A DNA stretch of 5,970 nucleotides from Candidatus Hydrogenedentota bacterium (GTDB lineage Bacteria > Hydrogenedentota > Hydrogenedentia > Hydrogenedentales > CAITNO01), in contig JAKLHG010000261.1 in assembly GCA_022710255.1 (NCBI GenBank), forward strand, positions 1 through 5,970. The letters are read 5' to 3'. The position numbers and the translations under genes were made by a program. How positions within the stretch are numbered: position 1 is the first letter of the stretch; the number at the start of each line of letters is the position of its first letter. The notes below the pieces were generated by a model. The model was not told where the DNA came from. It made no database searches and was given only the letters and a program-made list of their open reading frames with translations. Positions 1-5,889 of this stretch are shown here, in pieces.

Positions 1-1
1 C

Positions 2-742
2 GGGGTCTTTCTCAAAAACATCCACCAGCCCGTCCGTAACGAAGTCAACCGGGGCGATATTATTTTTCACGGGACCGCAATCCGGCATGATGAATTGGAG
101 ATGCCGGGATATGGCCACGAGCAGGTAGTAGGGACCGTCCACCTTGTCAATATACCCCGTCTTGCTGTGCCCAACCACGACCGCCGGGCGGAAAATGACG
201 GACGGTAATGCGGACCTGCGTTCGCGCACCAGTTTTTCAGACAGGAACTTGGTCTCTTCATAAAAATTTTTAAAGGACTGGCCCACGTCAAAGTCGGTTT
301 CATCGAAGGTACCCGTGTGCGTGCCCGCCACCGCCAAGGTACTTACATGAGCCAGGCGTTCCAGGCGCGGCAGTTCCTGACAGAAATCCAGCAGGTTGCG
401 TGTACCCTCCACATTGATACGCATGAGGACATCGCGCGGCGCGGCCAGATAATACAGGGCGGCCAGATGAATGGCGGCCGTTACCCGCGCCTTGAGCTCC
501 TCCCGCAGGGGTGCGTCCACGCCGAGACCTGGTTGGGTAATGTCCCCCTCGAAAACGTGTATCCGTCCGGAAGACATCGCCTCCGGAAAGGACGTGTCAA
601 GATGTTGCCGCAACTTATGGATAAATGGGCCGTGTTCCAGAAGATGGAATTCGTAGTCCGGATAGGCGTTCAAATACCGCTCAAGCACAAAGCGGCCGAG
701 AAATCCTCCCCCGCCGGTTATCAATAATCCGCGCTCGCCCAT
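2..742 (-). CDS. Extended SDR, NAD(P)-dependent epimerase/dehydratase or reductase (5' part only; runs off left edge)
   Basis: The reverse strand is open from an ATG at 742 to the window edge, giving 247 N-terminal residues with no stop. Seen: the Rossmann dinucleotide motif TGGGGFLG (residues 9-16), EGDI near 65-68, HLAA near 92-95, NVEGTRNLL at 110-118, the active-site Ser in VSTLAVAG (Ser134), the catalytic YEETK pair (Tyr161/Lys165), and RPAVVVG at 185-191. These are hallmarks of extended short-chain dehydrogenases/reductases. The NVEGTRNLL and FYEETKFLSE patterns resemble the NAD_binding_4 (male-sterility/thioester-reductase-like) branch more than sugar-nucleotide epimerases, but the substrate cannot be assigned. 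It should be soluble and cytoplasmic. A strong AGGAGGG ribosome site lies 7 nt before the ATG. It sits 49 bp downstream of lpxA on the same strand, so the two are probably one transcript, which allows but does not prove a role in envelope lipid or sugar metabolism. The C-terminal substrate domain is outside the window. Confidence 0.9.
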   Translation of the reverse strand, partial: MGERGLLITGGGGFLGRFVLERYLNAYPDYEFHLLEHGPFIHKLRQHLDTSFPEAMSSGRIHVFEGDITQPGLGVDAPLREELKARVTAAIHLAALYYLAAPRDVLMRINVEGTRNLLDFCQELPRLERLAHVSTLAVAGTHTGTFDETDFDVGQSFKNFYEETKFLSEKLVRERRSALPSVIFRPAVVVGHSKTGYIDKVDGPYYLLVAISRHLQFIMPDCGPVKNNIAPVDFVTDGLVDVFEKDP

Positions 743-749
743 GTGTTTT

Positions 750-756
750 CCCTCCT
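750..756 (-). promoter_or_regulatory. Ribosome binding site of the SDR gene
   Basis: On the minus strand this reads AGGAGGG, close to the full anti-16S consensus, with 7 nt between it and the ATG at 742. It fixes the start of the partial SDR gene, which cannot be judged by overall length because it leaves the window. Confidence 0.8.
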
Positions 757-791
757 GGTCCGCCCGCGGCCGCCGGGAACCTGTGTTGCGG

Positions 792-1583
792 TCACCGGAG
801 TATGCCGCGCTGGGAACCTCTGATAAAGTTCAACAGCACGTTTCTGTCTTCACTTTCTTCAACGCTCTTTTCGATTTCCACGAGAGCCTGGCTCGTGTTC
901 AACCCCGAACGGTACAGAATCCGGTACACGCGCCGGATGCGCGCGATGGACTCTTTGCTGAATCCGCCGCGCGTCAGACCCACGACGTTCGGGCCGTAAC
1001 AATGCGCCGGATGCCCTTCAATGATCATATAAGGCAGGACGTCCATATTCACACGTGCCATGCCGCCGATAAACGCCATGGTGCCGATGCGGCAGAACTG
1101 ATGCACGCCGGCGAGCCCGCCGATGGTGGCAGCGTCCTGAACCTCCACATGGCCCGCCAGCGCGCTGCTGTTCGCCATGATGACCCGGTCGCCGATGCTG
1201 CAGTCATGCGCCACGTGCGAACATGCCATGAACAGACAGTGACTTCCTATCCGCGTGGCCTTGCCGGTATCCTCCGGGCCGTAAACCGTGCCGGAACTGA
1301 CGGTTACAAATTCACGGAATATATTATGGTCGCCAATGATTGTGTGGCCCGTTGCGTCCGCGATATGTTTCAGGTCCTGGGGCGCCACGCCCAGCTGCGC
1401 GCCGCTGAAGGTGCGGTTATCCGCCCCGAGCACCGTGCCTTTGCCAATCACACAATGGGGTCCGATGCGGCAGGCCGGACCCAGGGTCACCTCGTTTTCA
1501 ATAATACTGTAGGGGCCTATTTCCACGTCGTCCGCGAGGACGGCGCCTGAATCAACCAAGGCTGTCGGATGTATATTGGGCAT
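792..1583 (-). CDS. lpxA: Acyl-[acyl-carrier-protein]--UDP-N-acetylglucosamine O-acyltransferase (LpxA)
   Basis: LpxA transfers an R-3-hydroxyacyl chain from ACP to the 3-OH of UDP-GlcNAc, the first step of lipid A synthesis in the cytoplasm. The 263-aa product has the usual family length (E. coli is 262). Residues 1-190 carry the hexapeptide repeats of a left-handed beta helix, recognisable as IHPTALVD, IGPYSII and IGPHCVIG. The HVAHD motif (123-127) holds the catalytic His126, equivalent to E. coli His125. His145 in LAGH and His161 in VHQF match E. coli His144 and His160. The C-terminal helical part has GFSK (207-210), YRILYRSG (220-227) and ends in RGILR. Gly174 aligns with E. coli Gly173, the acyl-chain ruler residue, suggesting a long (about C14) hydroxyacyl donor. 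Two UDP-GlcNAc-side positions differ from E. coli: Glu200 aligns with Val201 and Arg205 with Gly206. The Shine-Dalgarno is weak (AGAAAG). The usual neighbours lpxD, fabZ and lpxB are not in this window. Confidence 0.97.
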   Translation of the reverse strand: MPNIHPTALVDSGAVLADDVEIGPYSIIENEVTLGPACRIGPHCVIGKGTVLGADNRTFSGAQLGVAPQDLKHIADATGHTIIGDHNIFREFVTVSSGTVYGPEDTGKATRIGSHCLFMACSHVAHDCSIGDRVIMANSSALAGHVEVQDAATIGGLAGVHQFCRIGTMAFIGGMARVNMDVLPYMIIEGHPAHCYGPNVVGLTRGGFSKESIARIRRVYRILYRSGLNTSQALVEIEKSVEESEDRNVLLNFIRGSQRGILR

Positions 1584-1763
1584 GGATGCTTTCTAAAAAC
1601 ACCTGCCGAAGACTCGGCATCAGGGACTTTTCTCTAGCTTCGTAACCGGAAAATGGGACCGTTTGCATGTACATCCCCATCGTTTCCCGGTAACACTTGG
1701 ACAAGTAATAACATAAATATACGCAGTAATCCAAACCCGGTCTCCCGGACAAAGTCTCTCTGT
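1584..1763. other. 180-bp spacer between the epimerase-like gene and lpxA
   Basis: No convincing gene is present. A 66-codon minus-strand frame spans it, but it runs into lpxA in another frame and has no family signature or ribosome site. The spacer holds an A/T-rich patch (about 1700-1735) that could host an lpxA promoter, although no good -35/-10 pair was found. It also has a small GAGA-capped hairpin just after the epimerase stop (about 1735-1750; stem CCGG/CCGG plus two G-U closing pairs on the minus strand, then TTGG) and the hairpin plus T5 at 1595-1619. Confidence 0.5.
1595..1619 (-). terminator. Short hairpin followed by T5 just before lpxA (weak terminator or attenuator candidate)
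   Basis: On the minus strand a perfect 6-bp stem TGCCGA/TCGGCA with a GTCT loop (1619-1604) is followed by GGTG and then TTTTT (1599-1595). It ends 11 nt before the lpxA ATG. The stem is short and the T-run is separated from it by 4 nt, so an efficient intrinsic terminator is doubtful. If it works, it would reduce read-through from the epimerase gene into lpxA, because no convincing promoter can fit between it and the lpxA start. Confidence 0.3.
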
Positions 1764-3059
1764 TCAGGAGTCACTGTCAGCGGGCTTTCCCCGGTAAAGC
1801 CATTGTCTCAACGCATCGCATAGCTGAATCAACGCGCGCCCCGCATGAAAGGCGGTCTTGAATTCACGGCCCTTGTCGGTAACAAGCGGTTCACCCGTAT
1901 CCCAGCGGGTGTCCTGGTACCAGTCACCACATGCATGGTCAACCTGAAAACGGTATATCCAGTCGAATGTTTTGACCAGTGCGTCAAAATAGTCTCGCCG
2001 GCCCGTTTTGGAATAGGCGCGGCAGAGGGCATTCATGAATTCCGCCTGAGCCCACCAGGACTTGTGCAGGCGCGCTTCCCCCAAATCCGTCGCCGCCAGC
2101 ACGGAACCCGTTACGGGCCCGTTGGCCGCAATCCCGCCCCGTTCCCGGTCAAACCCGTACGTCAGCGCATGGTCGATAAGGCCCAGCGCGCACCGGTCAT
2201 ACAGCGCCTCTTGTATATTCAACACGTCCATGGCTTCCCAGATGAGCCAGGCGAGTTCCACATTCAACCCGTAGGAAGTGGTCATGCGTCCCGCCGCGTC
2301 ACCCACGGGGTGCCAGTCGGCGTCAAAGGCGGTAATGGTGCAGCCGTGGCCGACATGGATGCCTTGCCGGCAGATAAGGTCAAGCAGGGCGCCCAGCGCA
2401 TCACGGTGCCGTTGCAGGCCGGAGGCCCCGGCGAGATAAACCATGCCTTCGAGCATGTTGGTATGCATGTCGATGGTCTTTATATCCGTCCTTTCTCCCA
2501 GGCCCATTTGCTCCGCATTCAGCGCGGGCCAGGCGTTCCCGTCAAACTCCTCGATGAACCCCATGTCACGGTCCGCCGCTTTGTCCATCAGGAGGTCAAA
2601 CACGCGACAGGCCCGGTCCAGCGCTTCAGGCTGGTTAGACCCCAGGTAATATTCCGAAAGACCGGTAAGGGCGTAGGCGTGGAAATCGGTATTCTTACGC
2701 GTGGAACGGGGCGACCCGTCGCGATGGACGGAAAAATAAAAGCCGCCGTCGCAAGGGTCCCAAAAGGTACGCACAAGATATTCAAAGCCCTGCGACGCCA
2801 GGTCCAGGTACCCCCGGTTCCGCAACCCGTGACGATGCGCCGCGGAAAGGCTGTGAATCATGCGGACCTGCATCATCAACACCTTTTCCGAATCGTCCAG
2901 GCGAACGCCCCGTCGGTCCAGCCGGGTTAGAAATCCCCCGTATTCCCTGTCCCAGGCATGCCGCGCCCAGAAAGGCATCAGGTTTTCTGACAACAGGCGT
3001 TCCGCTTGCTGCCGCATATCCGACAGGAACGGCAGGTCCGGGGAATCGTGTAGTTCCAT
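1764..3059 (-). CDS. AGE / cellobiose-2-epimerase superfamily protein with altered active site
   Basis: The 431-aa product has the length and sequence pattern of the (alpha/alpha)6-barrel N-acylglucosamine/cellobiose 2-epimerase superfamily, whose members epimerise or isomerise sugars in the cytoplasm. Matching segments are WDREYGGF (36-43), the QVRMIHSLSAA helix with the conserved Arg66, FWDPCDGGFYFS (99-110), HKSWWAQAEFM (332-342) and FKTAFHAGRAL (400-410) with the catalytic His405. The other catalytic histidine normally lies in a GHxxE motif (for example SYGHDIE in cellobiose epimerases), but here the segment is SYGLNVE, with Leu265. In the KTxNxHxHxxEA stretch, the second His aligns with Asn201 and the Asn with Asp197. 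The fold is clear; epimerase activity is uncertain. The start at 3059 is preferred to an in-frame ATG at 3203 because GGAAGGA lies 6 nt upstream, the promoter lies at 3101-3128, and the extra 48 residues are not family-like. It is transcribed divergently from the GH27 operon. Confidence 0.9.
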   Translation of the reverse strand: MELHDSPDLPFLSDMRQQAERLLSENLMPFWARHAWDREYGGFLTRLDRRGVRLDDSEKVLMMQVRMIHSLSAAHRHGLRNRGYLDLASQGFEYLVRTFWDPCDGGFYFSVHRDGSPRSTRKNTDFHAYALTGLSEYYLGSNQPEALDRACRVFDLLMDKAADRDMGFIEEFDGNAWPALNAEQMGLGERTDIKTIDMHTNMLEGMVYLAGASGLQRHRDALGALLDLICRQGIHVGHGCTITAFDADWHPVGDAAGRMTTSYGLNVELAWLIWEAMDVLNIQEALYDRCALGLIDHALTYGFDRERGGIAANGPVTGSVLAATDLGEARLHKSWWAQAEFMNALCRAYSKTGRRDYFDALVKTFDWIYRFQVDHACGDWYQDTRWDTGEPLVTDKGREFKTAFHAGRALIQLCDALRQWLYRGKPADSDS

Positions 3060-3065
3060 TTCTGT

Positions 3066-3072
3066 TCCTTCC
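3066..3072 (-). promoter_or_regulatory. Ribosome binding site that decides the epimerase-like start
   Basis: On the minus strand GGAAGGA lies 6 nt before the ATG at 3059. No comparable site precedes the longer in-frame start at 3203, which is also upstream of the predicted promoter. Confidence 0.75.
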
Positions 3073-3100
3073 AGGGTAGATTTGCACAGCGTCAGTACCT

Positions 3101-3128
3101 TGTATACTAACGCGGACCACACCGTCAA
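3101..3128 (-). promoter_or_regulatory. Sigma70-like promoter of the epimerase-like gene
   Basis: On the minus strand TTGACG (3128-3123) and TATACA (3106-3101) are separated by 16 bp. The -35 matches TTGACA at 5 of 6 positions and the -10 matches TATAAT at 4 of 6. Transcription would begin near 3095, leaving a leader of about 36 nt that carries the GGAAGGA site. This supports the shorter protein start. Confidence 0.6.
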
Positions 3129-3154
3129 CCCAAAACGATAACGTCGAAACGCTG

Positions 3155-3204
3155 TTTGCCCTTTTCCATGCGCCTCCATTTCGGACGCACGTGGAAAAGG
3201 CAAA
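3155..3204. repeat. Long near-perfect inverted repeat between the divergent promoters
   Basis: The left arm TTTGCCCTTTTCCATGCG (3155-3172) and the reverse complement of the right arm, TTTGCCTTTTCCACGTGCG (3204-3186), differ only by one extra C and a 2-nt CG insertion. They flank a 13-nt centre. The repeat lies between the epimerase promoter (-35 at 3123-3128) and the plus-strand -10 at 3242-3247. It lacks an adjacent T-run on either strand and is not needed as a terminator between divergent genes. A two-site operator for a shared regulator is more likely; a cruciform-forming repeat is the alternative. Confidence 0.6.
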
Positions 3205-3238
3205 ACCTGAACCGCATAGCCATCTTTTTGCTCTTTTA

Positions 3239-3247
3239 TGCTAGAAT
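3239..3247 (+). promoter_or_regulatory. Extended -10 promoter candidate for the plus-strand operon
   Basis: TGCTAGAAT combines a TG extension with a -10 hexamer (TAGAAT) matching 5 of 6 consensus bases. The -35 region at normal spacing (GCCATC) is poor, which is tolerated in extended -10 promoters. Transcription would start near 3254, giving a leader of about 124 nt before the ATG at 3378. Confidence 0.45.
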
Positions 3248-3279
3248 GCGGAAAAGAAATTTATGCGTCTTCTAAAAGG

Positions 3280-3377
3280 CTGTCCTTCTATAGGTACAGG
3301 CGAAAGTGCCGGATGGTCCCGGCAAGGGAAAACATCCGGGCATACCCTTTTGCCGGGTCCGATGAGCCCGAAGTAAA
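3280..3377 (+). ncRNA. Structured 5' leader with competing hairpins (candidate cis-regulatory RNA)
   Basis: Four pairings can be drawn by eye. First, CTGTCC (3280-3285) pairs with GGTACAG (3293-3299), with one bulged T. Second, stem A pairs 3307-3315 with 3333-3342, 9 bp with one bulged G. Third, stem B pairs CCCGGCAAGGG (3318-3328) with CCCTTTTGCCGGG (3345-3357), 11 bp with two bulged T. Fourth, stem C pairs CGGGT (3354-3358) with GCCCG (3366-3370). A and B interleave like a pseudoknot, but the joining loops are only 2 nt and could not span 9-11 bp, so they look mutually exclusive. B and C share 3354-3357. C ends 7 nt before the start codon, in the weak ribosome site region. The sequence does not match any riboswitch consensus I know. 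Confidence 0.45.
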
Positions 3378-3866
3378 ATGAATAGTCCAATGGAACCAAA
3401 ACGCTTTACTCGCTTTTACGTTACGGAGCCGGAAGACCTCCAAAAAATCAGAACATGTCTGTGCGATGAATACTTCCAGCTGGATGAAGTACAATGGGAT
3501 AATTCCAAGGGGGTGGTGGAAATTCCCTTTCAGCGGTTAGGCCATGGCGGACCCCGCCGGGTGATGAAGAACAGGTTCTTTTACCGCATTGAAGAAGTGG
3601 ACGTGCTCCGGGGGTTACTGCGCATCCATGAGGTCCTCCACTACGAATACGAGGATCGGGCACATACAGGTTCTTATGCGTTCAACCGCTTTCAGCATGA
3701 AGGTGCCCGGCACTGTTTCGTCATTCAGGGTGTCCCCGATATAAAATTGCTCATGCAGGTACGCCGCCTGCAGGTGGAATATGAAGAGCTCGAATATCGC
3801 GGCAAGGCAAAATTTACCTCGGGAATATTTTGGGAATCCGTTTCAGGGGTGTCCACCGAAACATAA
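3378..3866 (+). CDS. Conserved-looking hypothetical protein, 162 aa
   Basis: I do not recognise a family. The product is rich in charged and aromatic residues, with no signal peptide, membrane segment or metal-binding cluster, so a soluble cytoplasmic protein is likely. The N-terminal half has alternating hydrophobic and charged stretches (VVEIPFQRL 47-54, VLRGLLRIHEVLHYEYED 76-93). The second half contains HCFVIQG (112-118), IKLLMQVRRLQVEYEELEY (122-140) and a C-terminal KFTSGIFWES, suggesting mostly beta strands with a helix around 122-140. It is probably a real gene: a leader and promoter precede it, and the next gene starts 34 bp after its stop with a strong ribosome site. The start is uncertain, because the upstream GAAG is a weak Shine-Dalgarno and Met5 is an alternative. 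Pairing with a secreted galactosidase gives no firm functional clue. Confidence 0.75.
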   Translation: MNSPMEPKRFTRFYVTEPEDLQKIRTCLCDEYFQLDEVQWDNSKGVVEIPFQRLGHGGPRRVMKNRFFYRIEEVDVLRGLLRIHEVLHYEYEDRAHTGSYAFNRFQHEGARHCFVIQGVPDIKLLMQVRRLQVEYEELEYRGKAKFTSGIFWESVSGVSTET

Positions 3867-3883
3867 ATACGTCATCGTAAATT

Positions 3884-3894
3884 AGGAAAGGAAG
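3884..3894 (+). promoter_or_regulatory. Ribosome binding site of the GH27 gene
   Basis: AGGAAAGGAAG is a purine-rich double site 6 nt before the ATG at 3901. It is much stronger than the site in front of the upstream gene, so the hydrolase is expected to be translated more efficiently from a shared transcript. Confidence 0.75.
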
Positions 3895-3900
3895 CCAACC

Positions 3901-5889
3901 ATGCGCGCTTATTTTATGTGCCGCAGTCTCTTGTACATAACTGTTCTGTTTGTCTTGTGCTTGCTCGGCCTGTCGAACACGGCAATCGCCCGGGAAACGC
4001 TGACAGGGGCTGAGCCGCCCGCGAACGGCCTGTGGCTGGATACACTGGACCTGAGTGCGGTTCGGCAGGACATCAAGGAAGCCCGCGCCGGAAAATCCGT
4101 ACGCGGTTTCGAGATTTCGCTGGGCGGGGAAGTCTTTGAACACGGCATCGGCACGGCGGCCTCCAGCGCGTTCATGGTGGATCTCAAGGGGGCTGCGGCG
4201 CGGTTCCTGGCGGTGGCCGGCATAGACGACGCCACCAAGGGTCGGGGCTCCGCCAGCTTCAGCGTATGGGTGGACGGTGTGCGGAAGGCGGAATCGCCGG
4301 TGCTGCGCGGAAACGACCCGCCCCACTACTTCGACGTAGATCTCGCCGGCGCGCAATCGCTGCTGCTGCTGGTTTCCGACGGCGGCGACGGCAACGCCAA
4401 CGACCATGCCAACTGGGCGGGCGCCGCAGTACTCCTGGACGCGGCTGCTTCCGAACACCCATGTGCCGCCGTGCTCGAAGAGGAGGACCCGGTGATATTT
4501 CTGGGGACATGTTCTGAAACGGCCATTCACGGACCGCGCATCACGGGCGCCACCCCCGGTCGGCCCTTCCTTTACCTGGTACCCGCCACCGGCGAAGGAC
4601 CACTGGCCTTCAGCGCCCGAAACCTGCCTGTTGGGCTGTCCCTGAATTCCCAGACGGGCATTATCAGCGGGGCCCTGGCGCAGGCGGGTACTACAGAAGT
4701 GGAGCTGACCGTCACAGGCCCGAAAGGCGCCGCCACGCGGACGTTGACCATTGTGGGCGGGGAAGACCAACTCGCCCTGACGCCGCCCATGGGGTGGAAT
4801 TCCTGGAATGTGTGGGGCCTGGAGGTGGACGATGCCAAGATACGCGCCGCTGCGGATTACATGGTGTCCAGCGGACTGGCCGCCCACGGCTACCAATACA
4901 TCAACGTAGATGATGCCTGGGAAGCGAGCCGCGCCCCGGACGGCACTATCCTGTGCAACGATAAATTTCCCGACATGAAGGCTCTCGGTGACTATATCCA
5001 TTCGAAGGGGCTGAAATTCGGCATCTATTCCTCGCCAGGCCCCAAAACCTGCGGCGGCTACACCGGCAGCTATCAATATGAACGCCTGGACGCCCAAACG
5101 TACGCAGGCTGGGGTGTGGACTATCTCAAGTACGACTGGTGCAGTTACCAGGGCGTCGCTGGCGGTTCGGACCGGGAGGCCCTGATGAAACCCTACCTGC
5201 TCATGCGCGAAGCTCTGGAGGCCTGCGACCGCGACATCGTCTACAGCCTCTGTCAGTACGGCATGGGCGATGTGTGGGAATGGGGCAAGGAGGTGGGCGG
5301 TAATCTCTGGCGTACCACGGGGGACATTGCTGATTCCTGGAGCAGCATGTCCAAAATCGGTTTTGCCCAGAACGGGCTCGAGCCCTGGGCGGGACCCGGA
5401 CATTGGAACGACCCCGACATGCTTGTCGTCGGCATCGTAGGCTGGGGCAAAACCATGCGCCCGACCCCGCTCACGAAAAACCAGCAGGTCGCCCATATCA
5501 CTTTGTGGACCGTGCTCGCCGCGCCGCTGCTATTGGGCTGCGACCTCGCTCAGTTGGACGCTTTCACCCTGGCCCTCATGACCAACGATGAAGTCATCGC
5601 GGTGAACCAGGACGCCCTCGGCAAGCAGGGCTGGCGTTGCGCCGGGGACCCCTGGACGGAAATCTGGAAGAAACCTCTCTATGACGGCACCCTGGCCGTA
5701 GCCCTGTTCAACCGGGCTCCGGTAAAGACGACCCTGACCGCCCGCTGGGACGATCTGGGTATTTCAGGGACACAGCCCGTCCGCGATCTCTGGCAGCGCA
5801 AAGACCTTCCCCCGGCCGAAGGCGCCTTCTCTGTCCAAGTCCCTGCCCACGGCGCCGTACTGTTCAAAATCGGGGTGCCAGAAGAATGA
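3901..5889 (+). CDS. Secreted GH27 alpha-galactosidase-type hydrolase with NPCBM and Ig-like domains
   Basis: GH27 enzymes are retaining glycosidases that remove terminal alpha-galactose (some act on alpha-GalNAc or beta-L-arabinopyranose). The 662-aa product starts with a signal peptide (basic start, hydrophobic 9-26, likely cleavage after Ala-Ile-Ala at 30), so it acts in the periplasm or outside. Residues about 42-180 form an NPCBM domain (HGIGTAASS, FSVWVDG, NWAGAAVLL). About 215-286 form a putative Ig fold (LPVGLSLNSQTGIISG). The catalytic barrel begins at LTPPMGWNSWN (293-303). Substrate residues Asp337/Asp338 lie in NVDDAW, the nucleophile Asp412 in YLKYDWC, and the acid/base Asp475 in RTTGDIADSW, equivalent to human GLA Asp170 and Asp231. 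SLCQYG (449-454) lies in the specificity loop. From about 575 a C-terminal beta domain follows. All catalytic residues are present. The Asp-Asp pair favours alpha-galactosidase, but exact specificity cannot be read from sequence. It is probably co-transcribed with the upstream hypothetical gene. Confidence 0.95.
   Translation: MRAYFMCRSLLYITVLFVLCLLGLSNTAIARETLTGAEPPANGLWLDTLDLSAVRQDIKEARAGKSVRGFEISLGGEVFEHGIGTAASSAFMVDLKGAAARFLAVAGIDDATKGRGSASFSVWVDGVRKAESPVLRGNDPPHYFDVDLAGAQSLLLLVSDGGDGNANDHANWAGAAVLLDAAASEHPCAAVLEEEDPVIFLGTCSETAIHGPRITGATPGRPFLYLVPATGEGPLAFSARNLPVGLSLNSQTGIISGALAQAGTTEVELTVTGPKGAATRTLTIVGGEDQLALTPPMGWNSWNVWGLEVDDAKIRAAADYMVSSGLAAHGYQYINVDDAWEASRAPDGTILCNDKFPDMKALGDYIHSKGLKFGIYSSPGPKTCGGYTGSYQYERLDAQTYAGWGVDYLKYDWCSYQGVAGGSDREALMKPYLLMREALEACDRDIVYSLCQYGMGDVWEWGKEVGGNLWRTTGDIADSWSSMSKIGFAQNGLEPWAGPGHWNDPDMLVVGIVGWGKTMRPTPLTKNQQVAHITLWTVLAAPLLLGCDLAQLDAFTLALMTNDEVIAVNQDALGKQGWRCAGDPWTEIWKKPLYDGTLAVALFNRAPVKTTLTARWDDLGISGTQPVRDLWQRKDLPPAEGAFSVQVPAHGAVLFKIGVPEE

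Noticed and set aside
317..727. 136-codon plus-strand open frame opposite the SDR gene
   Set aside because: The minus-strand SDR is open throughout and carries the Rossmann and YxxxK motifs, whereas this frame shows no motif.
741..1550. 269-codon plus-strand open frame opposite lpxA
   Set aside because: lpxA on the minus strand is unmistakable over this stretch, and the plus-strand product has the His/Arg/Ala-rich composition of an antisense shadow.
1552..1752. 66-codon minus-strand frame in the spacer before lpxA
   Set aside because: It overlaps the lpxA start out of frame, has no ribosome site and no family-like sequence.
1845..2930. 361-codon plus-strand open frame opposite the epimerase-like gene
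   Set aside because: It is a shadow of the minus-strand gene, rich in Val/Gly/Arg/Pro with no recognisable domain, and has no ribosome site.
3060..3203. 48-residue N-terminal extension of the epimerase-like protein from an ATG at 3203
   Set aside because: The extension covers the predicted promoter and part of the inverted repeat, is not family-like, and the inner ATG at 3059 has a good ribosome site.
3307..3377. HDV-like or hammerhead ribozyme in the leader
   Set aside because: The nested pairing and the CCGATGAG...CGAA bases recall these ribozymes. But there is no P3/P4 arrangement or catalytic C as in HDV, and the hammerhead core CUGAUGA is altered with no proper stems II and III.
3814..5496. 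560-codon minus-strand open frame opposite the GH27 gene
   Set aside because: The plus strand encodes a full GH27 enzyme with catalytic motifs across the same bases. The antisense product has no family pattern and is explained by codon bias leaving the opposite frame free of stops.
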